Part shown: piece by piece, positions 42,888 through 51,087 of the stretch
How the letters are laid out: each line of letters starts with the position of its first letter
Numbering within the stretch: the stretch's first letter is position 1
NCBI GenBank assembly: GCA_016721005.1
Contig: JADKJM010000003.1
Coordinates: 62,001-126,000, forward strand
DNA from: Flavobacteriales bacterium
GTDB lineage: Bacteria; Bacteroidota; Bacteroidia; Flavobacteriales_F; PHOS-HE28
Reading direction: 5' to 3'
Length of the DNA: 64,000 bases
The notes under the pieces: model-generated
The model's database searches: none
Seen by the model: the letters and a program-made list of their open reading frames with translations, nothing else
Told to the model about the DNA's origin: nothing
Translations under genes and position numbers: made by a program

Positions 42888-44518
42888 ACATGAAAAGGTC
42901 TATTCTTTTCCTTTTGGCATTGGGCTGCTTTCTTAAGATGCTGGCGCAAACCTCGTACGAGAAGCTATGGGACTGTCAGGGGGCCGCACCACTGGCCATG
43001 ACCGAATTAGCGAACGGTAATGTGCTCGTGAACTTCCAGTATAGTCGGGGCGCATCGGTATTCGATACCCAAGGGAATTTGGTGCAAAGCACGCACTACT
43101 GGAATAGCCAGGTGGGGGGACCCTTTGCAATAAGACGACGATCGGCCAACGAGTTCGTTTTTGTTACCACCTATGAGCGCTTAGACTCCTGCTCTTCTTT
43201 CATGTCGCAGACCATTCCCCCACTTTACCCTGCCGCAGGCACGATGGACTCTCTGGGGAACGTGGAAACCCTCCGGTGCTACAGCATGAATGCCGCAAAT
43301 TGCAGGAATTTTCCGCGAGATCTGGAGGTGACGGCGGATGGAGGCGTGGTGGTTTGGGGTAGGGATAAGTTCTTCTTCGCGCTGAGAACAAATGCCAACG
43401 GAGAGCCGCTATGGTCAAGACATTTCGGTTATGATGGGGTTGACCAGGCCTTCGGCCACCATGGCAGCTTCCAGTTCATCCACGAACTACCCGGCGGCGA
43501 TCTGCTGGCTGGGATCAATATGGACACTGCGGGTGTGGTGGTGGCCCGAATGGATGCGGACGGCAACTTCCTCTGGTGCAAGAGCTACATCCGCCCAAGC
43601 GGAATGGTACACGATTGCCTGATCGAGTCAGATGATTCCTTCATTATCACGGGTGCCACGGACACCATCGCCTCCACAAATTCGCTCATTCCCTTGCCGC
43701 CTGACTATCACCCCCAGCTCTTTATGATGAAATTGGATGGTGGAGGGGAAGTGCAATGGTGCAAGGGTTATGATAGCACGCCGAATATCTGGTACTCACG
43801 GCGGGCCTCACGGATCGTCCGGGCTCATGATGGCAACTATATGGTGCTCTCAAACCTTGGCGTACAGGGTTACAATCTTGAATACCGACCACTGCTGTTG
43901 AAGACAGACCTGAATGGGGATACGCTGTGGACACGGTCGGTAGGCCGAAATGGATATCGCCATAGCATTGGTGACTTGCTGCCATACTCAGATGGTGGTT
44001 ACATCTACAACGGCGTCATCATTGGCGATGTGGGCCCCTCAAGTGGCGCCTACTACATCTTCAAAACAGATTCGCTGGGCCATTTGCCGTGCTACGAGCG
44101 CTGGCACCCGATCACCATCACCGATCTATTTCCGGTAGATAGCAGTTTCACGCTCACTTCCACGGATGGCGCCATGATGTATGAGGTTACGGTTACCGAT
44201 ACGACTTATGCTCCGATCGTGGTTTACGACGGATGCACCTTCACTACGGGTATGCCGCCGTCCATCGTGAAGGGTCGAACGATGAGCATCCGCCCCAACC
44301 CCAACACCGGCCGTTTCACCATCGCGTTCCAAGATCCGCTCATGGCCGAGACCTATTACAGCGTGTACGATGCATTGGGCAAGTTGCTGTACCAGCGCCC
44401 GCTGGCCCCCGGCAAGACCACGGAGGAGGTGGATCTTTCGCGGTTCGGTGCGGGCACGTATGTGATCCGGTGTACGGACCCCGGTGGGGTGAGCTATGAA
44501 CGAGTGGTGGTGGAGTAG
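42884..44518 (+). CDS. T9SS-sorted secreted protein, beta-propeller-like
   Basis: 544 residues from ATG 42884, which overlaps the upstream stop (ATGA); the signal peptide reads MKRSILFLLALGCFLKM with cleavage near LAQ. Five or more repeats of the kind DGGVVVWG.., ..ALRTNANGEPLWSRHFG, VARMDADGNFLWCKSY, MMKLDGGGEVQWCKGY, LLKTDLNGDTLWTRSVG suggest blades of a beta-propeller. The C-terminus is a T9SS type A domain (IRPNPNTGRF, LGKLLYQRPL, GTYVIRCTDPGG). Third gene of the operon; may bind the glycan processed by the upstream enzyme (inference). Confidence 0.8.
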   Translation: MNMKRSILFLLALGCFLKMLAQTSYEKLWDCQGAAPLAMTELANGNVLVNFQYSRGASVFDTQGNLVQSTHYWNSQVGGPFAIRRRSANEFVFVTTYERLDSCSSFMSQTIPPLYPAAGTMDSLGNVETLRCYSMNAANCRNFPRDLEVTADGGVVVWGRDKFFFALRTNANGEPLWSRHFGYDGVDQAFGHHGSFQFIHELPGGDLLAGINMDTAGVVVARMDADGNFLWCKSYIRPSGMVHDCLIESDDSFIITGATDTIASTNSLIPLPPDYHPQLFMMKLDGGGEVQWCKGYDSTPNIWYSRRASRIVRAHDGNYMVLSNLGVQGYNLEYRPLLLKTDLNGDTLWTRSVGRNGYRHSIGDLLPYSDGGYIYNGVIIGDVGPSSGAYYIFKTDSLGHLPCYERWHPITITDLFPVDSSFTLTSTDGAMMYEVTVTDTTYAPIVVYDGCTFTTGMPPSIVKGRTMSIRPNPNTGRFTIAFQDPLMAETYYSVYDALGKLLYQRPLAPGKTTEEVDLSRFGAGTYVIRCTDPGGVSYERVVVE

Positions 44519-44626
44519 GATGCGGAAAGCTGAAAGAGGAAAGCTGAAAATTGAAGGCTGAAACCTGAAACGGAAGGCTAAAGGCGAAAGGCCAAGGAGG
44601 AAGGTTGAAGGAGAAAGAGGAAAGAA
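44519..44626. repeat. Purine-rich degenerate repeat between operon and IS
   Basis: Irregular repeats of GGAAAGCTGAAA, GAAGGCTGAAA, GAAAGGCCAAGG fill the 108 bases up to the IS end. No gene. Confidence 0.5.
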
Positions 44627-44653
44627 TGTCTCGTCCTGAAATAGGTTGACGGG

Positions 44654-45073
44654 TTAATTGCGTTGGTCCTGTGTTAGGGTTACAAGTTCGGGTTTGTCCT
44701 GAACCGGGTTTACAGAGGTGTAGTAGTTGCGCCATCGTTTGGGAAGGCTGTGATCGAACTCGTGCGCTACGGAGGGCACCTTCCAATCGATGCTCATGTG
44801 CAGGCGTTCGTTGTTGTAGGTCGCCACCGCCTTCTCCAGCTCACCATCATTTCCCACTGCACCTGAACGCGGTGGATCTGGCCGCTGAGCTCATGACGGC
44901 TTTCCCTGATGGCCATGCGCAAGGCTTTGATCGCGTGGATGCCATCGAGGCTTTGCGCCAGATAATGGCCCATGATCTTGTGCGAACAAACGTCCGTGAT
45001 CAGGAACACATAGTAGAACCCTTCGGGCACCGCCCAGTAGGTGATGTCGCTGACCAAGGCCTGACCTGGGGCG
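44654..45073 (-). pseudogene. Outer IS orfB, 3' part (broken transposase)
   Basis: Continues the outer OrfB after the inner IS. APGQALVSDITYWAV holds the first catalytic Asp of the DDE integrase core, then LITDVCSHKIMGHYLAQSLDG. After ESRHELSGQIH the frame changes and the segment with the second Asp and the Glu is missing; the C-terminal end ATYNNERLHMSIDWKVPS is in another frame (44654-44857). The enzyme cannot be functional. Confidence 0.78.
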
Positions 45074-45185
45074 GTGTGAGGTGGTCGACCCGTTCAGGAC
45101 AGGTTCTGATCAAATGTATGTGAGTGTTGATGGTGTTTTTTGAGGGGTCTGGGGAGACTCAAAACTCGACTGGTTTGTTCATTGT

Positions 45186-46037
45186 TCATGCGGCCATCCG
45201 GTAACGTACGGCTGGCGTGACTTTCCCGATGCTGGAGTGCTTGCGCTTCTCGTTGTAAAAGTGGACAAAGCGTTTGCATGTCGTGTACAACTCCACACCG
45301 TCGGTGGGTGGTGCCAGGTAGAGGTGCTCGTGTTTGAGGGTGCGCCAGAAGCGTTCGATGAACACGTTGTCGATCGCGCGGCCCTTTCCGTCCATACTGA
45401 TTTTCACGCCTTCGGCCGCGCCGTCCTTGCGGAACAAGGCGGTGTAAGCCTCGCTGGTGAACTGGCATCCTTGATCGCTGTTGATGATCTCGGGCTTGCC
45501 GTGCATGGCGATGGCTTCCTTGATCATGCCCACCACCCATTCCGCGTCCATGCTGTTGGAGATGCTCCAGTTCAGGATGTACCGGCTGTACAGGTCGATC
45601 ACCGCCACCATGTACATGAAGCCGCCGCGTATGGGTACGTAGGTGATGTCCACGGCCCACACCTGGCCAGGGCGCACGATCTTCAGGTCGCGCAACAGGT
45701 AGGGGAACTTGTACTTGGTGGCGTCGGCCACGGTGGTCCTGGGCACGCAGTACACCGCCTTGATGCGCATGGCCTGCATCAAGCGCCGCACCTTGTCGCG
45801 GCCGATCATCACGCCCTTCTCCACGAGCTCATCAACCAAGCGACGCGTGCCTCTGCATGGGTCTTCCAAGTGCAGTTCGTCCATCAAGCGCATGATCCGC
45901 AAGTCCTCCTGGCACATCGGCCGTGGCGTGTAGTAGAACCCGCTGCGATGGATCTCCAGAACATCGCATTGCTGCACGATGCTCATCCCCTGCAGGGTCG
46001 GCTCGATCAATGCTCTCCGCTGCTCCAAGGTCATCAC
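45186..46037 (-). CDS. Inner IS OrfB, DDE transposase (IS3 family)
   Basis: 283 residues with an HTH-like N-terminus (CDVLEIHRSGFYYTPR), the HTH_21 region (RIMRLMDELHLEDPCRGTRRLVDEL) and the rve integrase core: VWAVDITYVPIRGG (Asp), IINSDQGCQFTS (Asp), DNVFIERFWRTLKHEHLYL (Glu), all three catalytic residues in place. Expressed by -1 frameshift from orfA: the GTG at 46037 overlaps orfA by 4 bases and the frame is open back to the A9 run. Confidence 0.92.
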   Translation of the reverse strand: MMTLEQRRALIEPTLQGMSIVQQCDVLEIHRSGFYYTPRPMCQEDLRIMRLMDELHLEDPCRGTRRLVDELVEKGVMIGRDKVRRLMQAMRIKAVYCVPRTTVADATKYKFPYLLRDLKIVRPGQVWAVDITYVPIRGGFMYMVAVIDLYSRYILNWSISNSMDAEWVVGMIKEAIAMHGKPEIINSDQGCQFTSEAYTALFRKDGAAEGVKISMDGKGRAIDNVFIERFWRTLKHEHLYLAPPTDGVELYTTCKRFVHFYNEKRKHSSIGKVTPAVRYRMAA

Positions 46038-46321
46038 AGCAGTTTTTTTTTGAGCCAGTTCACCGTCACGGTCAGCTCGCCGATCTGCTGGTGCAGTTGG
46101 GCCTTCTCCTGCTCATGGGCCTTGGCATCCACCACCGGTCCATCACCGAACACCTGTTCAGCGCCCTCTAGGAATTCCTTCTTCCAAGTGGAGATCTGCG
46201 TGGGGTGGAGCTGGAACCGCTGGGCCAGTTCACTGAGTGTTTCGCGCTCCTTGAGCGCTTCAAGCACGACTCGGGTCTTGAACGCGGCCGTGTGCTTCCT
46301 GTAGTTCTTTTTCGTGGTCAT
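46034..46321 (-). CDS. Inner IS OrfA (HTH protein)
   Basis: 95 residues: helix-turn-helix of transposase_8 type (YRKHTAAFKTRVVLEAL, SELAQRFQLHPTQISTWKKEF) and a leucine-zipper-like end (EKAQLHQQIGELTVTVNWLKKKLL). The A9 run at 46043-46051 encodes the final Lys residues and is the slip site for OrfAB. Confidence 0.92.
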   Translation of the reverse strand: MTTKKNYRKHTAAFKTRVVLEALKERETLSELAQRFQLHPTQISTWKKEFLEGAEQVFGDGPVVDAKAHEQEKAQLHQQIGELTVTVNWLKKKLL

Positions 46322-46375
46322 GGTTTGGCGAAGTTCCGATCTTCGCCTGTCCTGATTTCTCCGACCACCTCAGTG

Positions 46376-46743
46376 ATCACCGCGCGTTTCAACAGGTCCG
46401 GATAGACCGGCATGCCGTGCTTGCTCATGGTGGTGCGTACGCGCCTTCTCCGCTTGCGCACCAGTAGTCCCTCCTCCCGCAGGAACTCGAAGAACCCGTC
46501 ACGGCCCATGGGCACCTTCAAGCTTTGGATCGGCCCACACAACATGCGATAGAGCTTACGTCCACCCACCTTGCGCTGCTGCTGGCGGATCTCCGTGATC
46601 ATCGCCATCAACGCTTCCCGCCCCATCACCACCCGCGCCGTTCGCGCGCTGCTCTTGTGATGGGCCTGCCTGCTCACTCCAAGTGATCGACACAGCTCCT
46701 GCTGGCTATAGCTGGGATGTAGCATCTTCATTTCGCGGATCAC
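46376..46743 (-). pseudogene. Outer IS orfB, 5' part
   Basis: N-terminal part of the outer transposase: MIREMKMLHPSYSQQELCRSLGVSRQAHHK (HTH), QQRKVGGRKLYRML, LRKRRRRVRTTMSKHG, ending VYPDLLKRAVIT where the inner IS enters; beyond, reading continues into the inner IS to a stop at 46318. Overlaps orfA by 4 bases after an A6G slippery run. Confidence 0.8.
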
Positions 46744-47135
46744 TTGGTGACGGACTTTTTTCGGATCGCCACCTTCAACTCCCGCTCGGCGATGTCGATC
46801 ATCAAGGAGTAGGCCTCGGCCCGCAACTCGGCGGCCCGCAAGTCCTTCTTCAATCTGGCCACTTCTCCTCGCAACTCCTCCGTCTCGGGAATTTCAACCT
46901 TAACAGCCTCTTTCTTCTTTCTGGTCCCCATCTGCTCAAGCAGTTCTTTATGCTCGCTCAAGATACCGTGGCCGTAACGCTCGATCCATCGGTCCAGGCT
47001 GCCCGAACCCCGGATCCCGAATTCCTTCATCGCATCGCTCTTGCGCAGCTCCCCGCTGAGCACCTTGAATACCGCTTGCTTCTTGCTCTCCTCGCTGTAT
47101 GTCCTGTTCACTCTGAACTCCTTTGAAAGTCCCAT
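46740..47135 (-). CDS. Outer IS OrfA
   Basis: 131 residues, apparently intact: YSEESKKQAVFKVLSGELRKSDAMKEFGI with an HTH, GSLDRWIERYG, and a long coiled-coil (ETEELRGEVARLKKDLRAAELRAEAY). Typical OrfA of a distinct IS3 subgroup from the inner element. Non-functional in transposition without its OrfB. Confidence 0.85.
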   Translation of the reverse strand: MGLSKEFRVNRTYSEESKKQAVFKVLSGELRKSDAMKEFGIRGSGSLDRWIERYGHGILSEHKELLEQMGTRKKKEAVKVEIPETEELRGEVARLKKDLRAAELRAEAYSLMIDIAERELKVAIRKKSVTK

Positions 47136-47221
47136 CTTGTGTTAGTTGTTTGTGTCAACCTATTTCAGGACAAGACAGCGATCGTGGGAGCGCGGACTTC
47201 ATGGTTCAAGGGATGCCCCGC

Positions 47222-47229
47222 TATCTTCG
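47222..47229 (+). promoter_or_regulatory. Candidate -7 box of the pyrR-pyrB operon
   Basis: TATCTTCG, 7 of 8 to TAnnTTTG, 7 bases before the pyrR ATG and 45 bases inside from the IS end. The region upstream of this box is IS sequence. Confidence 0.4.
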
Positions 47230-47236
47230 GCGGCGC

Positions 47237-47830
47237 ATGAAGCCGGTCACCCTCCTCGCGAGCAAAGCCTTCGGGCTTACGGTGCAACGCCTTTGCCACC
47301 AGTTGATCGAGGACCACGGTGATCTGGAAGGCGTCGCGCTCATCGGCCTGCAACCACGCGGTGTGGTGCTTGCGCGGCGGATCCGCGAGGAGCTGAAGCG
47401 GATCATCGGCAAGGAACTGCTTGCTTATGGTGAATTGGACATCACCTTCCACCGCGATGATTTCCGGCACCGGTCCACACCCCCCACGCCGAGCATTACG
47501 GAGCTGGACTTCGACCTGAACGACCGCAAGGTGGTGCTGGTGGATGATGTGCTGTTCACCGGCCGTTCCATCCGCGCCGGGTTGGATGCGCTGCTCGCGT
47601 TCGGTCGCCCGGCGAGCGTGCAGCTTTTGGTGTTGATCGATCGTCGCTTCAGCCGTGAGTTACCGATCCAGCCGGATTACGTGGGCAAGTGGGTGGACAG
47701 CATCGGGGATCAACGCGTCACAGTGGAATGGAAGGAAAGTGATGGACAGGATCGTGTGCTCCTTCATTCCACGGAAGAGGATGCGCGATCAGCAGCAAGC
47801 AACGCAACCGGAACATCGGCCGCATCATGA
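47237..47830 (+). CDS. pyrR: PyrR: pyrimidine operon regulator / uracil phosphoribosyltransferase
   Basis: 197 residues from ATG 47237 (MKPVTLLASKAFGL; an ATG at 47213 would add eight mostly basic residues). PRT fold with the PRPP-binding loop VVLVDDVLFTGRSIRAGLDAL, RRFSRELPIQPDYVGK and VALIGLQPRGVVLARRI, as in PyrR. It converts uracil and PRPP to UMP and in some bacteria controls pyr mRNA attenuation. No attenuator-type hairpins are visible in the short leader. The gene overlaps pyrB by 4 bases. The nested IS pair now forms its upstream flank. Confidence 0.9.
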   Translation: MKPVTLLASKAFGLTVQRLCHQLIEDHGDLEGVALIGLQPRGVVLARRIREELKRIIGKELLAYGELDITFHRDDFRHRSTPPTPSITELDFDLNDRKVVLVDDVLFTGRSIRAGLDALLAFGRPASVQLLVLIDRRFSRELPIQPDYVGKWVDSIGDQRVTVEWKESDGQDRVLLHSTEEDARSAASNATGTSAAS

Positions 47831-48810
47831 GCCCGACCGCCACCAAGAACATCAGCGCACCGAGCGAACAACTCAGCGTGGAGCACTTGCTCGGCATCAA
47901 GGAACTGAGCACGGAGGACATTGAACTCATCTTCCGCACGGCAGATGGATTCAAGGAGGTATTGAACCGGCCGATCAAGAAGGTGCCGTCGTTGCGTGAC
48001 ATCACCGTGGCCAACCTCTTCTTCGAGAGCAGCACGCGGACACGCGTCAGTTTCGAACTTGCCGAGAAGCGCCTGAGCGCGGACGTGGTGAACTTCAGCA
48101 GCAGCGGCAGCAGTGTGAGCAAGGGTGAAACGCTGATCGACACCGTGAACAACATCCTCGCGATGAAGGTGGATGTGGTGGTGATGCGCCACCCGGATCC
48201 CGGTGCGGCACTCTTCCTCAGTCGGCATGTGGATGCGCGGATCATCAACGCTGGTGACGGCACGCACGAACACCCGACGCAAGCCCTCCTCGATGCGTAC
48301 AGCATCCGCGAGAAGTTGGGCAAGGTGAAGGGAAAGAAGGTGCTGATCGTGGGGGACATCCTTCATTCACGCGTCGCGTTGAGCAACATCTTCTGTCTTC
48401 AGAAACTCGGCGCCGAGGTGATGCTCTGCGGTCCGACCACCTTGATGCCAAAGCACATCGTGTCCCTTGGGGTGAAGGTGGAACATGACCTCGACAAGGC
48501 ACTGAGGTGGTGTGATGTAGCGAACATGTTGCGCATCCAGATGGAGCGCCAGGGCGGCGATGGGATCCCGAATTTCCCGAGCCTGCGCGAATATGCCATG
48601 CTCTATGGACTTGACCTGGACCGGTACAAGCGGATCGGCAAGGACGTGGTGATCATGCACCCCGGTCCGATCAACCGTGGGGTGGAGGTGACAAGCCAAG
48701 TGGCGGACCACGCGAACAGCATCATCCTGGACCAAGTGGAGAACGGAGTGGCCATCCGCATGGCGGTGCTTTACCTCCTTTCTGCGCGAATCCCACGAAG
48801 CCCTGTTTGA
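47827..48810 (+). CDS. pyrB: Aspartate carbamoyltransferase catalytic chain
   Basis: 327 residues. SSTRTR (carbamoyl-phosphate loop), VVMRHPDPGAA, THEHPTQALLDAYSI, GDILHSRVALSN and MHPGPINRGVEV are the diagnostic motifs. Catalyses carbamoyl phosphate + aspartate to carbamoyl aspartate, first committed step of pyrimidine synthesis, in the cytoplasm. No pyrI regulatory gene follows, so an unregulated or PyrR-controlled trimer is likely. Translationally coupled to pyrR. Confidence 0.96.
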   Translation: MSPTATKNISAPSEQLSVEHLLGIKELSTEDIELIFRTADGFKEVLNRPIKKVPSLRDITVANLFFESSTRTRVSFELAEKRLSADVVNFSSSGSSVSKGETLIDTVNNILAMKVDVVVMRHPDPGAALFLSRHVDARIINAGDGTHEHPTQALLDAYSIREKLGKVKGKKVLIVGDILHSRVALSNIFCLQKLGAEVMLCGPTTLMPKHIVSLGVKVEHDLDKALRWCDVANMLRIQMERQGGDGIPNFPSLREYAMLYGLDLDRYKRIGKDVVIMHPGPINRGVEVTSQVADHANSIILDQVENGVAIRMAVLYLLSARIPRSPV

Positions 48811-48854
48811 AACTGTCCCATACCCCGTTAGGGCAGGACTTCAAGGTGCCTGAC

Positions 48855-48862
48855 TATATTTG
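48855..48862 (+). promoter_or_regulatory. Candidate -7 box of the STAS gene
   Basis: TATATTTG, a perfect TAnnTTTG match, 16 bases before the ATG at 48879. Confidence 0.5.
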
Positions 48863-48878
48863 ACCGGAAGCCAGCACC

Positions 48879-49253
48879 ATGAACTTCACCATCGAAGACA
48901 AAGGCCGTTACACACTGGTCACCAGTAACGTGGACAAACTGGACACGAGTTGTGCTCCGGAATTGAAGAGCGAACTCGTGTACCTGAACAAGACCGGCGT
49001 ACGCAGCATCATCATTGACCTTACGGCCACGCGCTATTGTGATTCGTCCGGATTGAGCGCCCTGCTCGTCGCGAACCGCCTATGCAAGAGCGTGAACGGC
49101 AGCTTGGTCGTTTGCGGATTGCAAGAACCGGTACAGAAGCTGGTGCAGATCTCCCAATTGGAAAGTGTGCTTTCCATTACACCGACCCCGTCCGAGGCGG
49201 TGGACCTCCTGTACATGGAGGAGATCGAGAAGGACGTGAACAAAGAACCTTGA
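48879..49253 (+). CDS. STAS-domain anti-sigma factor antagonist-like protein
   Basis: 124 residues: SpoIIAA-type STAS fold, with IIIDLTATRYCDSSGLSALLVANR; the Ser after Asp (about residue 56) matches the phosphorylation site. No anti-sigma kinase or phosphatase gene is nearby. Likely a switch protein in a partner-switching pathway. Separate promoter; the T9SS gene starts 11 bases after its stop and is probably co-transcribed. Confidence 0.88.
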   Translation: MNFTIEDKGRYTLVTSNVDKLDTSCAPELKSELVYLNKTGVRSIIIDLTATRYCDSSGLSALLVANRLCKSVNGSLVVCGLQEPVQKLVQISQLESVLSITPTPSEAVDLLYMEEIEKDVNKEP

Positions 49254-49264
49254 CCTCATACTCC

Positions 49265-50029
49265 ATGCAGATCCGTACCCTCTTTTCAATTGCCTTCGTG
49301 TGCAGTTCCATGCTGGTCATGGCACAGCCCTGCACGCCGAACCCGCTCTATGCGGACAGTGTCTTCGGTGTTTGGCCGGACACCACCGAGAACTTCATGC
49401 CTGCGATGATCAACCTGCCTTATGTGCAGGACCTCAACCTGATCATTCCGGTGAGCGCCCAGGACATCAGCCCCACATACCCTGCGGTGAACATCGACTC
49501 CGTGGTGTTCAACGGGATCACCGGGCTTCCGGCCGGACTGTCCGTGGCGTGTGCTTCGCAGACCCCGGCGTCTTGCACCTACCTGCCCACGGTGCTTGGT
49601 TGTGGTGTGATCACTGGTACGCCTACGGAGGCGGGCACTTTCCCACTCACGTTGGACGTGACCGGGTATTTCACACTCTTCGGAACCGCAGTTCCGTACC
49701 CGCTCACGTTCGGTGGTTACCGCATCGTGGTGGCCGAGGACAACACGGGCATCCACGGGATCGGTTCTACCGGGCTTTCCGGGGTGAAGAGCGTGCCGAA
49801 TCCTTTCACCACAAGGACGAACCTGGAGTTCAGTCTTCAACGTGGTGGCGAAGTGAAACTGCATGTGTACAACCTTCTTGGTGAACAATTGTGGAGCCAG
49901 CGGACCGTCGGCAAGGCGGGGATGAACAAGATCCCATTCGAAGCAGGTGAACTACAGGAAGGGGTTTATCTCTTCAAGGTGGAGAGCGGTACGGAGTCCT
50001 TCACAGGCCGATTGATGGTGAGCCGTTGA
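49265..50029 (+). CDS. T9SS-sorted secreted protein with putative Ig-like domain
   Basis: 254 residues from ATG 49265 (MQIRTLFSIAFVCSSMLVMAQ signal peptide). ITGLPAGLSVACASQ and GCGVITGTPTEAGTFPLTLDV are signatures of the putative-Ig (He_PIG) fold. C-terminal T9SS type A domain: VPNPFTTRTNLEFSL, YNLLGEQLW, GVYLFKVESG. Small exported protein, possibly carbohydrate- or calcium-binding; function unknown. Confidence 0.83.
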   Translation: MQIRTLFSIAFVCSSMLVMAQPCTPNPLYADSVFGVWPDTTENFMPAMINLPYVQDLNLIIPVSAQDISPTYPAVNIDSVVFNGITGLPAGLSVACASQTPASCTYLPTVLGCGVITGTPTEAGTFPLTLDVTGYFTLFGTAVPYPLTFGGYRIVVAEDNTGIHGIGSTGLSGVKSVPNPFTTRTNLEFSLQRGGEVKLHVYNLLGEQLWSQRTVGKAGMNKIPFEAGELQEGVYLFKVESGTESFTGRLMVSR

Positions 50030-50052
50030 TCGATCCTTCATTCAACTATTCA

Positions 50053-50083
50053 GAAGGCCCCGCCGTACGGCGGGGCCTTCTTT
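50053..50083 (+). terminator. Intrinsic terminator immediately before rnz
   Basis: 13-bp perfect stem GAAGGCCCCGCCG with complement, minimal loop (TA, effectively GTAC), followed by TTT. It ends 5-8 bases before the rnz ATG, so rnz would need read-through or a start inside. Confidence 0.75.
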
Positions 50084-50087
50084 CCTT

Positions 50088-51008
50088 ATGGGCCATCGAC
50101 GCTTCGAAGTGACCACCCTCGGGACAGGTGCCGCGCTGCCTGCGCGCGGACGCTATCCCACGTCGCAGTTGGTCAATGTGAACGAAGCACTTTACGTGAT
50201 CGATTGCGGGGAAGGCGCGCAGGAACGATTGCGGACGCATGGTGCCAACTTCATGCGCATCGGACACGTGTTCATCAGCCACTTGCATGGCGATCATTAC
50301 CTCGGGCTCATGGGTTTGATCAGCTCCATGCACCTGATGGGCCGTACCAACGCCCTGCACGTTCACGGCCCGGCCGACCTGAAGCCGATCATCGACCTGC
50401 AATTGCGTTGTTCACAGACGTACCTGCGGTACCCGTTGGAGTTCCATGCCTTGGAGCCGATCAGCGGTAGGAGCGCATGGACCGATGATCGCGTGGAAGT
50501 GACCTTGTTGGGGCTCCGCCATCGGTTGCCGTGTACGGGATTCGTGTTCACGGAGAAACGGACCCAGCGGCTTTTGCGCAAGGAGAAGCTCAACCTCATC
50601 CCGCAATTCATGCGTGACCGCGTGAAGCAAGGAGAGGACCTCGTCCTACCGGATGGGACGATCCACCCGAACCAGGAACTGACCACCGATCCCCCGGCGC
50701 CACGACGCTACGCTTATTGCTCCGACACAGCATACGCCCCAGAGCTCATCGACCATATACGCGGTGTCGATCTGCTCTATCACGAAGCGACCTTCACGGA
50801 TCGATTGGCCAAGCGTGCGAAGGAGACCATGCACAGCACCGCAGCGCAGGCGGCCATGCTCGCGCGCGATGCCGATGTGGGGCAATTGCTCCTGGGGCAC
50901 TTCAGTTCGCGGTACAAGAACACCGATGAGCTCATCGCGGAAGCGAAAGCGGTCTTTCCACGGTCAAGCGTGAGTGTGGATGGATGCACGTATCCGGTGA
51001 GCACGTGA
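50088..51008 (+). CDS. rnz: Ribonuclease Z
   Basis: 306 residues; metallo-beta-lactamase fold with TLGTGAALPARGRYPTSQL, SHLHGDHYLGLMG (HxHxDH metal site), YCSDTAY (Asp), HEATF, and LLLGHFSSRY (last metal His), plus the flexible arm ~145-185. Processes the 3' end of tRNA precursors in the cytoplasm; relevant because tRNA-His here lacks encoded CCA. ATG 50088 fits the family start. See the terminator just upstream. Confidence 0.94.
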   Translation: MGHRRFEVTTLGTGAALPARGRYPTSQLVNVNEALYVIDCGEGAQERLRTHGANFMRIGHVFISHLHGDHYLGLMGLISSMHLMGRTNALHVHGPADLKPIIDLQLRCSQTYLRYPLEFHALEPISGRSAWTDDRVEVTLLGLRHRLPCTGFVFTEKRTQRLLRKEKLNLIPQFMRDRVKQGEDLVLPDGTIHPNQELTTDPPAPRRYAYCSDTAYAPELIDHIRGVDLLYHEATFTDRLAKRAKETMHSTAAQAAMLARDADVGQLLLGHFSSRYKNTDELIAEAKAVFPRSSVSVDGCTYPVST

Positions 51009-51062
51009 TCGTTCCTGTGGATTATCATTCGGCATTGATCCGTGGATCCTACATTAGCGGTC

Positions 51063-51083
51063 TATTTGGAACAATTCCAAATA
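51063..51083. promoter_or_regulatory. 21-base perfect palindrome before the response regulator
   Basis: TATTTGGAA-CAA-TTCCAAATA ends 4 bases before the ATG at 51088. It is A+T-rich and very close to the start. It may be an operator (self-regulation is common for LuxR-type proteins) or a hairpin over the ribosome entry site. Confidence 0.55.
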
Positions 51084-51087
51084 AGCC

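Larger units (their letters stand above)
45077..46372 (-). mobile_element. Inner IS3-family element, intact, 1,296 bp, with 3-bp target duplication
   Basis: Ends are TGAGGTGGTCG (45077) and CGACCACCTCA (to 46372). The inverted repeats extend imperfectly inward and share TCAGGACAGG and GATC blocks. GTG is duplicated on both sides (45074-45076, 46373-46375). Removing the element and one GTG restores the outer orfB reading LLKRAVIT-APGQALVSDITYW without a gap. It carries orfA and orfB with a slippery A9 run. Canonical TG...CA ends and the 3-bp duplication suit IS3. Confidence 0.92.
44627..47177 (-). mobile_element. Outer IS3-family element, defective, carrying a second IS
   Basis: Terminal inverted repeats of 24 bases with one mismatch: 44627-44650 begins TGTCTCGTCCTGAAATAGG, and 47154-47177 is its complement, ending AAGACA. 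Inside are orfA (46740-47135) and orfB, split by the inner element at 45077-46372 and further damaged by an internal deletion near 44850-44880. Flanking triplets (GAA and GCG) do not match, so no target duplication is visible. Its right end lies 60 bases before pyrR. Confidence 0.85.

Noticed and set aside
45237..46304. 355-codon plus-strand frame across the inner IS
   Set aside because: Antisense shadow of the transposase genes; the true OrfB has all catalytic residues on the minus strand.
44627..47177. Composite transposon
   Set aside because: The two elements are nested, not flanking cargo; no passenger gene lies between them.
47123..47236. Longer pyrR start inside the IS
   Set aside because: In-frame codons upstream exist, but they begin in the IS end and the family start aligns with 47237.
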